Part shown: positions 35,441 through 43,367 of the stretch, in pieces
Numbering within the stretch: the first letter of the stretch is position 1
Layout: every line of letters starts with the position of its first letter
From: Halomonas chromatireducens
GTDB lineage: Bacteria > Pseudomonadota > Gammaproteobacteria > Pseudomonadales > Halomonadaceae
Direction of reading: 5' to 3'
NCBI RefSeq assembly: GCF_001545155.1
Contig: NZ_CP014226.1
Coordinates: 2,772,387-2,836,386 of the forward strand
Length of the DNA stretch: 64,000 nucleotides
Made by a program: the position numbers and the translations under genes
Notes under the pieces: model-generated
The model's input: the letters and a program-made list of their open reading frames with translations, nothing else
What the model was told of the DNA's origin: nothing
The model's database searches: none

Positions 35441-35642
35441 AACAAATCGCCGAGCGAGATGAAGCGCAAGGCGCCCGGAGCACAGAACCGAGCGAAGCGA
35501 CAAACAGCCGTAGGCTGGCCCCGAAGGGGCGAGAAGCCGAAGGCTGTGAGTCAACCGGAGCATATGGGGTATATGTGAGGATTCCGACGGTCCGACGCTT
35601 CGGCACCGCGTAACGCAGCGATTCGCTCGTGTAGGCATTTGT
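35441..35642. repeat. dispersed intergenic repeat, copy 2 (202 bp)
   Basis: It starts AACAAATCGCCGAGCGAGAT and ends CGATTCGCTCGTGTAGGCAT plus TTGT, giving the same imperfect terminal inverted repeats as the copy at 4568-4690. It shares the core GATGAAGCGCAAGGCGCCCG and the block GGAGCATATGGGGTATATG. Between them is an extra ~70 bp with its own hairpins (around CCCCGAAGGGG and CAGCC/GGCTG), absent from copy 1. It lies between the yqjK-like gene and the CopD-like gene. Confidence 0.75.
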
Positions 35643-35668
35643 GCAGTGTTTCCCAGGAGAGTACGACC

Positions 35669-36121
35669 ATGGCACTTGCTATTACCCTGCACATGCTTGC
35701 CGCGGTCATCTGGGTCGGCGGCATGTTCTTCGCCTGGATGATCCTGCGCCCGATAGCGGCGAGTCAACTGGAACCGCCGCAGCGGCTGCCGCTCTGGGTT
35801 GGCGTATTCAAGCGCTTCTTTCCCTGGGTCTGGTTGACCGTTATCGTGCTGCTCGGCACGGGGCTATGGATGCTCTTAGCCGTATTCGGCATGGCCGGCG
35901 CCCGTTGGCACATCCATCTGATGCTGCTCACCGGTCTGGTGATGATGGGCATCTTCGGGTACATCTATTTCGCCCCCTACCCACGCCTCAAGGCGGCAGT
36001 GGAAGGTCATGCCTGGCTCGAAGGAGGCAAGCTGCTGGCGGAAATACGCCGCTGGATCGGGATCAACCTGATTATCGGCCTTGTCACCGTGGCGATAGCC
36101 TCCGGTGGTCGCTTTCTGTAA
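35669..36121 (+). CDS. CopD family membrane protein
   Basis: 150 residues from the ATG at 35669 (MALAITLHMLAAVIWVGGMFF), with AGGAGAG upstream; the open frame begins slightly earlier inside the repeat. Four membrane helices. LHMLAAVIWVGGMFFAWMILRP in helix 1 has the His and W-V-G-G pattern of the CopD/YajE group of copper resistance or haem-linked membrane proteins. A further His is in ARWHIHLMLL. The role is uncertain: a haem or copper site in the membrane is possible. It stands alone and is followed by repeat DNA. Confidence 0.85.
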   Translation: MALAITLHMLAAVIWVGGMFFAWMILRPIAASQLEPPQRLPLWVGVFKRFFPWVWLTVIVLLGTGLWMLLAVFGMAGARWHIHLMLLTGLVMMGIFGYIYFAPYPRLKAAVEGHAWLEGGKLLAEIRRWIGINLIIGLVTVAIASGGRFL

Positions 36122-36155
36122 GGCACCGATATAACCGCTGGCGTTTCAGCCTCCT

Positions 36156-36367
36156 CCAAGGCGCCTGGCGGCGCCAGTCGCGATGGAAACCAGCGCTCCA
36201 ACAGCGTTTTTTCTAATGTTGGAGCAGCTTCAGCTCGCGACTGGAGGCCGAAGGACTCCCGGCGGTGTTACCAATGCTGGAGATTGCCGCCAGGCGTTGG
36301 CAGCTTCCGCCAAGGCGCCTACCGGTGCCGGCCTCGATGGGAACGGCGCTCCAACAGCTGCTTTCTT
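36156..36367. repeat. REP-like region: imperfect direct repeat with hairpin
   Basis: The block starting CCAAGGCGCC and ending GCGCTCCAACAGC occurs twice, at 36156-36212 and 36310-36367, with about three quarters of bases shared. Between them GCTCCAACA (36195-36203) pairs with TGTTGGAGC (36217-36225). GGAGCAGCTTCAGCTCGCGA is like palindromic REP units of pseudomonads. It lies between the convergent CopD-like and TetR-like genes, where it may act as terminator. No ORF is credible. Confidence 0.65.
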
Positions 36368-36386
36368 CACCGATGGTAACTACCCG

Positions 36387-37040
36387 CTATAGGGAAGCCG
36401 AAGCCGGGCTGGCAGCCTTTCGCTTCATCCCCGGGACCCATTTCATGCAGCTTTCCCCGCGTTTTAGCCGGCGCTCGACGAACTGTCGGGTACGGCGCTG
36501 GCCAGCGCTGCTGTCGCAGGACCAGACGGCTAGGGTGGCGACAAACAGGCTGGTCAGTGCCACCTCCTCCACCTGAGCCCGCCGGGTACCATAGCGCGCT
36601 TCCAGCCGGGCGGCCTCGCGCAGCCACTGCACGGTGCGCGACAGGTCGAAGGCCATGGGTACCCAGGTATGCAGATGCGGCAGGTGGGCCTTGGTCCGCA
36701 GCATCTGCACGGTGACCCGGCGATGGGCGGCGAAGGCGTCGAACCACGCCAGCAGGCAGTGCTCGATGCGGATCCGCTCAGGCCAATCCTCGAAGGTGTT
36801 CGGTTTCTCCGCAAGCATGGCCCGCCAGCCACGCTGGAACCAGGCGTTGGCCACGTCATCCATGTCGCGAAAGCGCTCCAATACCACGGACATCGGCAAC
36901 TCGAGACTGTGTGCGACCTCGGAGAGACGCACTGCCTGCCAGCCCCGCTCTTCTGCCTGGCGCACGGCTTCATCGACGATATGGTCGGCGAACGGAGACG
37001 CCTTGGAATCGGAGGAGTCCTGAATCGCTATCATGGTCAT
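36387..37040 (-). CDS. TetR-like transcriptional regulator
   Basis: 217 residues. The N-terminal domain is a TetR-type three-helix unit (IVDEAVRQAEERGWQAVRLSEVAHSL, then LPMSVVLERFRDMDDVANAW), in which the second helix of the helix-turn-helix is less canonical than usual. The C-terminal ligand domain contains RRVTVQMLRTKAHLPHLHTWVP, a pattern also seen in the COQ9/YbiH-related group. It starts 29 bp after the egtD stop on the same strand and so may be co-transcribed with egtD, perhaps as its regulator. The repeat region lies downstream. Confidence 0.8.
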   Translation of the reverse strand: MTMIAIQDSSDSKASPFADHIVDEAVRQAEERGWQAVRLSEVAHSLELPMSVVLERFRDMDDVANAWFQRGWRAMLAEKPNTFEDWPERIRIEHCLLAWFDAFAAHRRVTVQMLRTKAHLPHLHTWVPMAFDLSRTVQWLREAARLEARYGTRRAQVEEVALTSLFVATLAVWSCDSSAGQRRTRQFVERRLKRGESCMKWVPGMKRKAASPASASL

Positions 37041-37069
37041 GGCGGCCCTCTGCTTACAGCGTGGTTCTG

Positions 37070-38068
37070 TTATGCAGCATAGACCGGATTTCCGGCGAAG
37101 CCATCAGGCCGCACCTCCAGATAATGGATGCAAAACAGCGCGTGGCGATCCGTCCAGTACGCCCGCGGTACGAAGCCAGCTCCTCCGGCAAGCTTACGAA
37201 AGCCGGGAATGCTGTACTTGTACGAGCTTTCGGTATGCAGGGTCTCGCCCTCCTCGAAGTCGACCCGCTCCCCCGCCACGCGGATGGCCTGGTTGCGCAA
37301 GCTCACCAAATGCATCTCGATGCGCGAATCGGCCTCGTTGTAGAAGGCGCTGTGGCGAAACTCCTGCGGCTCCACCTCGGCCTCGAACTCATGTCGCAGT
37401 CGTTCCAGCAGGTTGAGGTTGAAGGCCGCGGTCACACCGGCGGCATCGTTATAGGCAGCATCGAGAATCGCGCGGTCCTTGATAAGGTCGACGCCGATCA
37501 GCAGTCCACCGCCGGCGGGCAGTAGCGTCGCCAGCCCCTCAAGGAAGCCTTTTGCCTCCTCGGGAGTGAAATTCCCTATGCTCGAACCGGGAAAAAAGGC
37601 CACCGGACGTTCTCCCGCCAGCCCCTCCGGCCAGGCCATGGGGCGCGTGAAGTCGGCGCAAGCGGCGTGTACCTCAAGCCAGGGGTAGTCCTTTGCCAGG
37701 CGATGGGTGCTCGCCAGCAGAAAGTCGCGAGAGATATCCACGCCCAGGTAGCAGACTGGATGCAGCGCTTCTAGCAACAGGCGCACTTTGCGGCTGGCGC
37801 CACTACCCAGCTCGATGAGGGTCGCGTCACGGCCCACCATCTCGGCAATATCAGCGGCAGCCGCGCGCAGGATCGCCTCCTCGGTGCGGGTCAGGTAGTA
37901 CTCCGGCTGCTCGCAGATGGCAGCGAACAGCTCGGAGCCGCGTCGGTCGTAGAAGAACTTGGGGGAGGTATGCTTGGGCGTAGCGGCAAGCCCGGCAAGC
38001 AGTTCCTCGAAAAGCGAACCCGCTGCCTCCGGCGGATGCTGGTTGTGAAAGCGTACGAGCGGGTCCAT
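37070..38068 (-). CDS. egtD: L-histidine N(alpha)-methyltransferase, EgtD family
   Basis: 332 residues (family about 320). It makes hercynine from histidine with three S-adenosylmethionines, the first step of ergothioneine synthesis. Signatures: TPKHTSPKFFYDRRGSELF and EYYLTRTEEAIL near the N-terminus, the SAM site LIELGSGASRKVRLLLEA, YLGVDISRDFLL, FFPGSSIGNFTPEEA, and VDLIKDRAILDAAYND, then MHLVSLRNQAIRV near the end. The partner EgtB sulfoxide synthase usually lies beside it but is absent from this window. The enzyme may therefore serve a hercynine-only route, or egtB lies elsewhere. A TetR-like gene follows on the same strand. Confidence 0.93.
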   Translation of the reverse strand: MDPLVRFHNQHPPEAAGSLFEELLAGLAATPKHTSPKFFYDRRGSELFAAICEQPEYYLTRTEEAILRAAAADIAEMVGRDATLIELGSGASRKVRLLLEALHPVCYLGVDISRDFLLASTHRLAKDYPWLEVHAACADFTRPMAWPEGLAGERPVAFFPGSSIGNFTPEEAKGFLEGLATLLPAGGGLLIGVDLIKDRAILDAAYNDAAGVTAAFNLNLLERLRHEFEAEVEPQEFRHSAFYNEADSRIEMHLVSLRNQAIRVAGERVDFEEGETLHTESSYKYSIPGFRKLAGGAGFVPRAYWTDRHALFCIHYLEVRPDGFAGNPVYAA

Positions 38069-38281
38069 GTCATACCTCTCTGGCTAGCCGAAAACCGGAA
38101 AATGCCCAGCGTGCCTGGGTTGGGTAGAAGTGGGTACCCGGCAGGGAACGAAAGCCCGGATAGGGCCGGTAGGCACACTCCTGATGACTAGCCACATCCG
38201 GGACGAACCGATTTTTCCAGCTTAGCAATGCCCCAGAGAATATCCGGTTATGTTGGGTAAGGTTTTTCGTGTGCTTCTCGT

Positions 38282-38560
38282 TTACAGTGAAAGCCCACAC
38301 GCCACCCCCGAGGCCCAGGCCCACTGGAAGTTATATCCACCCAGCTCACCGGTCACGTCGAGCACCTCGCCGATAAAGCGCAGCTGCGGCAAGCCCTCGA
38401 CACTGAAGTCCTTCGAGGAAATCGGCGCAGTGTCGACGGCACTGATGATCGACCGGCTCGGGGAACGCTCGCTGGGCAGCTGGCTGTTTCGACAGCCGGG
38501 CCTGGAGCGCAGCCCCATTGAAGTGACAGCCTCCCCGCCCCCGTTCCATTGCCAGAGCGG
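38282..38560 (-). pseudogene. remnant of HI0933/YhiN-type flavoprotein (C-terminal fragment)
   Basis: The minus-strand frame ending in a TAA at 38282 reads LRFIGEVLDVTGELGGYNFQ then WAWASGVACG. This is the conserved FAD-binding C-terminus of the HI0933 (YhiN) oxidoreductase family, which normally has about 400 residues. Upstream in the same frame, weak family likeness continues (GEAVTSMGL) until an in-frame stop near 38580, and no N-terminal two-thirds exists. The remains lie in a 776 bp stretch (38069-38844) with no intact gene. The right part of that stretch, 38680-38720, is very AT-rich. Confidence 0.8.
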
Positions 38561-38844
38561 CCCCTGGGGCGGCCATCATGGCACGGTTCAGCCGAGGCAG
38601 CTTGCCATCCTTGTCCAGCAGGCCACCGCGATGCGCTTCCAGAGAATGCTCGCATTGGCACAAAAAGCACGAAAAATCAGAATATTTATATATTTATAGA
38701 TCATTAACGAATAGACGCGTTTGACCATGGTCAAGTATCTCGCACATGGCTTGCCCCCTGCTTGCTGCACTACTGATGCTTGATATAGGTTACCTTTGAT
38801 GATCAGTGGCACTGACTTTTATGATGGATCAGTAGGGGAAAAAA

Positions 38845-39870
38845 ATGAAAAAACAAGTACTGATCATGGCCGTGACTGGCGCGATGTTTGCGGGCGGCGC
38901 ATGGGCCATGGATTATGATGAACTGCGGGATCGAGCCAATCGAGTGATGGGAAGCGTCCAGGCGACGCCGGAAGAGGACATTGTTAACCCTATCGCCGAA
39001 CTGGGACAGGCCCTGTTCTGGGATATGCGCCTCTCCTCCAACGGTGAGGTGGCCTGCGCGAGCTGCCATTTCCAGGAAAACTGGGGCTCGGACAGTCGCG
39101 ACCGTTCTATCAACGCACGCGGTGGCCGTACCATGCAGTCCCAGACCGTATTCCACTCAATGGAAACCCCCGGGCTGCGCTGGTTGGCGGACCGTGAAAG
39201 CGGTGCGGCCCAGGCCATGGGCTCGATTACCGGGTCGATGGGCTTCGACGACCGTTCCGATATCCTGCCAGTGCTCAAGGAGCATGGTTACGAAGAGCTT
39301 TTCCAGGCCGCCTTCCCCAACGACCCCGACCCCGTATCGGCGGAGAACTACGGCGCGGCACTGGAATTCTATCAGACTACGCTGCGCACACCCGCGCCCT
39401 TCGATGCCTGGCTCGAAGGTGACGACGACGCCATGAGTGAGCTGGAAGTGAAGGGGCTGGATCGTTTCATGAATACCGGCTGTTCCGGCTGTCACAGTGG
39501 CGAACTGATCGGGGGCACCATGCTGCAGCGCTTCGGCGTGATGGAGAACTACTGGGAGCATACCGGCTCTCCCGAGATCATGTCCGGCTTGATGGACGCG
39601 ACCGGAGAAGAGGATGATCGTTTCTTCTTCCGCGTCCCTCTGCTGCGCAATGTGGCCAAGACCGGTCCCTACTTCCATGACGGCTCAGTCGACAACTTGC
39701 GTCGCGCTACCGCTGTCATGGCTCGGGTTCAGCTTGGCCAGGACCTCGACAGTGAAGCGCTGGACGAACTGGTGGCCTTTCAGGAAGCACTGACCGGTGA
39801 GATACCGGTGAACTTCCGTCCCCCCGAAGGCATTCCGTTCGAACTGCCCGAAGGCGTTGAAGCGGATTAA
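38845..39870 (+). CDS. di-haem cytochrome c peroxidase family protein
   Basis: 341 residues. Signal peptide 1-21 (AVTGAMFAGGAWA). Two c-type haem sites: CASCH near residue 72 and CSGCH near residue 212. LGQALFWDMRLSSNGEVACASCHF and a late FFRVPLLRNVAKTGPYFHDGSVDNL are the family landmarks (MauG/CcpA). The product acts in the periplasm, either reducing H2O2 with electrons from cytochrome c or oxidising a partner. The ATG at 38845 has AGGGGA before it. A perfect hairpin terminator follows the stop, so it is a single-gene unit. Confidence 0.92.
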   Translation: MKKQVLIMAVTGAMFAGGAWAMDYDELRDRANRVMGSVQATPEEDIVNPIAELGQALFWDMRLSSNGEVACASCHFQENWGSDSRDRSINARGGRTMQSQTVFHSMETPGLRWLADRESGAAQAMGSITGSMGFDDRSDILPVLKEHGYEELFQAAFPNDPDPVSAENYGAALEFYQTTLRTPAPFDAWLEGDDDAMSELEVKGLDRFMNTGCSGCHSGELIGGTMLQRFGVMENYWEHTGSPEIMSGLMDATGEEDDRFFFRVPLLRNVAKTGPYFHDGSVDNLRRATAVMARVQLGQDLDSEALDELVAFQEALTGEIPVNFRPPEGIPFELPEGVEAD

Positions 39871-39893
39871 TCAAGCTCGGCTCCTTCAGCACG

Positions 39894-39933
39894 CACCATA
39901 TGACCAGGGACGGCCATATGGTGTTTCTTCCTT
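39894..39933 (+). terminator. Rho-independent terminator after the di-haem peroxidase gene
   Basis: CACCATATG (39894-39902) and CATATGGTG (39915-39923) form a 9 bp stem with a 12-base loop, followed by TTTCTTCCTT. It starts 24 bp after the stop codon. Confidence 0.85.
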
Positions 39934-39969
39934 ACCGACCAGCCGACCAGCTCCCGAGAGAACAGGCCG

Positions 39970-40077
39970 ATGGCCCCGCGCTGGCTTCGCTGGTTGGCAA
40001 CGCTCAAGGCCACTGCCGGGATCACGCTATTGGGATTGCTGGGCTTTTGCCTGGGTAATCGTTTGCGTAGCGCGTGA
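39970..40077 (+). CDS. possible 35-residue membrane micropeptide
   Basis: ATG at 39970 to TGA at 40077. A basic start (MAPRWLRWLATLK), one hydrophobic segment (AGITLLGLLGFCLG) and a basic end (NRLRSA), like a small single-span membrane protein. The upstream GAGAGAACAGG is only a weak ribosome-binding site. It lies in the 280 bp between the peroxidase terminator and the convergent pirin gene. It could equally be chance; conservation would decide. Confidence 0.25.
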   Translation: MAPRWLRWLATLKATAGITLLGLLGFCLGNRLRSA

Positions 40078-40152
40078 CGAGATCAGGCAGTGTGTCGATT
40101 CGCAAATTGATCGCCCCTTTCGCTGCAGGTGTTTCATGGCAGTTATAAAGGC

Positions 40153-41016
40153 TCACAGCGAAAGCCCCGAGCCGAATTTTCCGTCCTGGTAGTCACGCAC
40201 CGCCTGGACAATCTCTTCCTGCGTGTTCATGACGAAGGGGCCATGGGTAACGACCGGCTCACCGATGGGGTCGGCATGCCCGAAGAGATAGCAACACTGA
40301 GTCTCGGCCTCGATGACAAGAATATCACCATCGTGGTTAATCTCGACCAGATGCCAGGGTTCCACTTGTTCGCCTGCCACACGCGCCTGCCCGGAAACCG
40401 CATAGAGAAACACGTTACGCCCTGACGGCGCCGGCAGTTCAGCCCGCCCTCCGGCAGCCAGGCGAACCACCGACATGAACACCCCCGTCAGCGATTCGAC
40501 CGGCCCGGTTTCACCAGCGTGCTCCCCCGCGATAAGTTCGAGCGTCACCCGCCCCTCGTCGAGGGATACGTCGGGTATATCTTCCTGCTGCAGCCCCACA
40601 TAGTGCGGCGCCACCATCTTCAGGCGCGAAGGCAGGTTAACCCACAGCTGAAGGATTTCGAGCGCACCGCCATGCTGCTTGAACTCCGGCGGCGAGATTT
40701 CGGCATGCACGAGGCCCGAGCCAGCGGTCATCCACTGCACGCCGCCGGCCTCGATCACACTCGCATGGCCGCCGGAATCATGGTGCGCCAGACTGCCATC
40801 GAGAATGAAGGTCACCGTCTCGAAGCCACGGTGCGGATGCGGACCGAACGGCAGCCCGCCATTGTTAGGCGGGTAGACCTGCGGACCGTGGTGGTTGAGA
40901 AACAGGAATGGGTCGACCTGCTGCACACCCGGCCCCGGCAAGGGCCGGCGAGTCTGCAGGTCGCCGATATCGTCGCGATAGGCGGGACGAACCGAGGCTA
41001 CGGAACGGCGTTTCAT
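40153..41016 (-). CDS. pirin family protein
   Basis: 287 residues, bicupin. The N-terminal metal site is visible in FGPHPHRGFETVTFILDG and HHDSGG, with later GSGLVHAEISP, matching the His-His-His-Glu iron site of pirins at about residues 59-105. Some bacterial pirins have quercetin 2,3-dioxygenase activity; others act as cofactors or regulators, so the exact role is open. It is monocistronic. The tRNA-Ser terminator lies 130 bp upstream. Confidence 0.92.
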   Translation of the reverse strand: MKRRSVASVRPAYRDDIGDLQTRRPLPGPGVQQVDPFLFLNHHGPQVYPPNNGGLPFGPHPHRGFETVTFILDGSLAHHDSGGHASVIEAGGVQWMTAGSGLVHAEISPPEFKQHGGALEILQLWVNLPSRLKMVAPHYVGLQQEDIPDVSLDEGRVTLELIAGEHAGETGPVESLTGVFMSVVRLAAGGRAELPAPSGRNVFLYAVSGQARVAGEQVEPWHLVEINHDGDILVIEAETQCCYLFGHADPIGEPVVTHGPFVMNTQEEIVQAVRDYQDGKFGSGLSL

Positions 41017-41145
41017 CTGATCTCCCTGATGGCGGCATGTTCGCTCCAGTGTGGTAGCTCACGAAGCGCATGGCCAGGACCGGAGAGCATCACCAACCCA
41101 GGGCGATACGAGGGTGGATGTCACCCTTGCTGTTTGACCAGCGAC

Positions 41146-41175
41146 AAAAAAACCGGCTCGTTAAGCCGGTTTTCT
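41146..41175 (-). terminator. Rho-independent terminator of tRNA-Ser
   Basis: On the minus strand, AAAACCGGCT, a short loop with TTAACG, and AGCCGGTTTTTTT form a stem of about 8 bp with a U-run. It begins 10 bp after the CCA end of tRNA-Ser. Confidence 0.9.
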
Positions 41176-41184
41176 CGGAATTAG

Positions 41185-41272
41185 TGGCGGAGGGGGAGGG
41201 ATTCGAACCCTCGAAGCCTTTCGACTTACACACTTTCCAGGCGTGCTCCTTCGACCACTCGGACACCCCTCC
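41185..41272 (-). tRNA. tRNA-Ser (anticodon GGA)
   Basis: 88 nt including an encoded CCA. It folds as a class II tRNA: acceptor GGAGGGG/CCCCTCC, D arm GTCCGAGTGGTCGAAGGAGC, anticodon loop CTGGAAA, a long variable arm (GTCGAAAGGCTTCGA) and T loop GGTTCGAATCC. It reads UCC and UCU codons. It is followed by its own terminator. Confidence 0.97.
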
Positions 41273-41377
41273 ACATTGTGGTCCTCACGCCCTTGGGCTG
41301 TGCCTTGCACGTCAGAACGGCGCAAAGTCTAACGGCTTAAGTGCGCGTTTGCAAGCCGGTTTTTGGTTCTGACGCCT

Positions 41378-41881
41378 TCAGGCAGCGGGCAGCACGGCGT
41401 AATTGCCATGCGCTTCCAGGCATAACGTGTCATCGCACCAGAGCTGCTGAACCAGGCCGATCCGCCCTCGTCCACGGCTCGCCAAACGCTCATCGAGCCT
41501 CTCGGGACCCTGCACACTCTCGGGAGCACAGGTGAGTCGGTAGTCACCGGTGACCGGCGCCAGGAAGCGCTGTGTGGCTTCGGCCACTACGACGTCGCGC
41601 GCATAGCCGCGCTCTCGCAGCCACAGAGTGGTCCAGCACCAGCCCAGCAACGTGGTCTGGGCAGTGAGTCCACCGCCGAAGCCGGTGCCCTTGTCGTTGA
41701 GGTTGGGCACCAGAGAAAGCTCCAACACAAGGCTTTCCCCTTCCCAACGCATCTCATGAATGCCCAGGTGTTCGACCATGGGGATCGCATCACTGAGCCA
41801 GGCCAGGAAGGCCTGCGGGACGTCCCGTTGCCCAGGTTCGGGCAGCGACAGGCGTGGATGGGGTATGCCGACTTCGCGCAT
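41378..41881 (-). CDS. YiiD C-terminal domain-type thioesterase
   Basis: 167 residues, hot-dog fold. The motif LVPNLNDKGTGFGGGLTAQT, followed by LLGWCWTTLWLRERGY, is the signature of the yiiD C-terminal thioesterase domain, here as a free-standing protein without the acetyltransferase half found in E. coli YiiD. It would hydrolyse a CoA or ACP thioester. It follows the nitroreductase gene by 2 bp on the same strand, so the two are likely co-transcribed with queF. The substrate is unknown. Confidence 0.85.
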   Translation of the reverse strand: MREVGIPHPRLSLPEPGQRDVPQAFLAWLSDAIPMVEHLGIHEMRWEGESLVLELSLVPNLNDKGTGFGGGLTAQTTLLGWCWTTLWLRERGYARDVVVAEATQRFLAPVTGDYRLTCAPESVQGPERLDERLASRGRGRIGLVQQLWCDDTLCLEAHGNYAVLPAA

Positions 41882-41883
41882 TG

Positions 41884-42444
41884 TCAGGTCCAGCGTTCGA
41901 CAAAGTCGCTGAGGCGGTGCTCGGGAACAGGACGGTGACGCCCCCCGAGCTGCCCCAGGTAGATGAAGGCAATCAGCTCGTCGTCTTCATCCAGGCCGAG
42001 CCCCTTACGTACGGTTGGATCGAAGGCGTACTTTCCGCTGCGCCACATGGCACCCAGCCCCAGGGCGTGGGCCGCCAGCAGGATGGCGTGGCCGGCACAG
42101 CCGGCCGAGACCACCTGCTCGATCTTCGGCACCTTGGGTATATCCGGTGTCACCTTCGCGACCACGGCAATGATCATGGGGGCCCGATGCGGCTTCTTGC
42201 GCACGGCATCCAGAGCCGCATCGCTGACTTCCGGGTCCTCGCGGAACTCGGCCTCGGCGAACAGCTCGCCCAGACGCGCCAACCCCTCCCCCGAAAACTC
42301 GATGAAGCGCCAGGGCCGCAGCTCCTTGTGATCGGGTGCCCTCAGCGCGGCCCGGTAGATCGCATCGAGTTGCTCGGGGCCAGGCGGCGGCCCCATGAGC
42401 TTGCCCATGGAGCTGCGTTCATGCAGCAGCGTCATCGCATCCAT
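41884..42444 (-). CDS. nitroreductase family protein, YdjA type
   Basis: 186 residues, a small FMN enzyme. RAPDHKELRPWRFIEF near residue 35, the central DAVRKKPHRAPMIIAVVAKV and GCAGHAILLAAHALGLGAMWRSG match E. coli YdjA (183 residues). It would reduce nitro or quinone-like compounds with NAD(P)H. The ATG at 42444 has AGGAGAG just upstream. It lies within the extended 3' end of queF (26 bp overlap), and the thioesterase gene follows by 2 bp. Confidence 0.9.
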   Translation of the reverse strand: MDAMTLLHERSSMGKLMGPPPGPEQLDAIYRAALRAPDHKELRPWRFIEFSGEGLARLGELFAEAEFREDPEVSDAALDAVRKKPHRAPMIIAVVAKVTPDIPKVPKIEQVVSAGCAGHAILLAAHALGLGAMWRSGKYAFDPTVRKGLGLDEDDELIAFIYLGQLGGRHRPVPEHRLSDFVERWT

Positions 42445-43363
42445 GTCGCTCTCCTATTGAGGTATTGTCGCACTCTAACGAAGGCGGCCGACTCGCTGAG
42501 GCTTGCCTGCTGCTCCAGGTAGTGTACCGGGCGCAGCCCGCCGGGATCGCGATCTGCCACGGCGGCCTTGAGCATATCGATCTGCGCCAGGGAGAGATAT
42601 CCAGCCCGCCGCGACGCACGTAGCGCGCCAGCACCAGCAGCCGTTCCGGGCGCGCCCGGGCCATCAGGTCGGTAAAGATGTGCTCAACACAGTGTTCGTG
42701 GAAATCCTGATGCTGACGATAGCCGATCAGGTAGCGCAAAAGGCCTTCACGGTCGAGCTTCGGTCCACGATAGCGAATCAGCACGCTGCCCCAGTCGGGC
42801 TGGCCGGTCACCGGGCAGTTTGACTTGAGCAAATGCGAGTATAGCGTCTCCTCGACGACCTCCTCTGTTACCCGCAGATGCTCGGCGCTGGGCGTGTAAT
42901 CGGCTATCTCGATATCCAGCTCGTCCAGGCACTCGCCCGGCAGGCGCTGTACGGCAAGGGCGTCGTCGTCGACACCGAACAGCTCAACGGAGACCGGGGC
43001 ACCCGCGGCGGCGGAAAGGTCCGCCACCAGGGTGTCGATCACCTGCTCGCGGCTGTCGAAGCGGGTCTGGTTGAAGCCGTTGAGATAGAGCTTCCAGGAC
43101 TTGGACTCGATCAGTTTCGGCGAGTCTGCCGGCAGGCGGAAGCGCGCCACGGTGACAATCGGCTTGCCACGCCCGTTGAGCCAGCTCACCTCGAAGGCAT
43201 GCCATTCGTCCTCGCCGACGAAGGGCAGGCTGCCCTCCTCGATGCCAAGTGGAGCCCGATTGGCGGCACGGGGAATGGGATAGAGCAGCCCGGCGTCGTA
43301 GCGCTCCGGGTAGGCGGACTCGCGCCCCAGCGGGGCGTGCTCGAGGGTGTCAGGGCGATCCAT
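42419..43363 (-). CDS. queF: NADPH-dependent 7-cyano-7-deazaguanine reductase, abnormal C-terminus
   Basis: 314 residues from the ATG at 43363 (MDRPDTLEHAPLG), with AGGAG 8 bp before it. QueF reduces preQ0 to preQ1 in queuosine synthesis. Long-type QueF features: the QueF motif ESKSWKLYLNGFNQTRF, the nucleophile Cys in LKSNCPVTGQPDWGS and HEHCVEHIFTDL. E. coli QueF has 282 residues and ends soon after RRGGLDINPWR. Here RRGGLDISPWR is followed by about 50 residues rich in R, S, W and C that do not look like a natural protein. Another frame over the same DNA does. The 3' end therefore seems rearranged or frameshifted; the catalytic part is intact. Confidence 0.9.
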   Translation of the reverse strand: MDRPDTLEHAPLGRESAYPERYDAGLLYPIPRAANRAPLGIEEGSLPFVGEDEWHAFEVSWLNGRGKPIVTVARFRLPADSPKLIESKSWKLYLNGFNQTRFDSREQVIDTLVADLSAAAGAPVSVELFGVDDDALAVQRLPGECLDELDIEIADYTPSAEHLRVTEEVVEETLYSHLLKSNCPVTGQPDWGSVLIRYRGPKLDREGLLRYLIGYRQHQDFHEHCVEHIFTDLMARARPERLLVLARYVRRGGLDISPWRRSICSRPPWQIAIPAGCARYTTWSSRQASASRPPSLECDNTSIGERHGCDDAAA

Positions 43364-43367
43364 ATTC

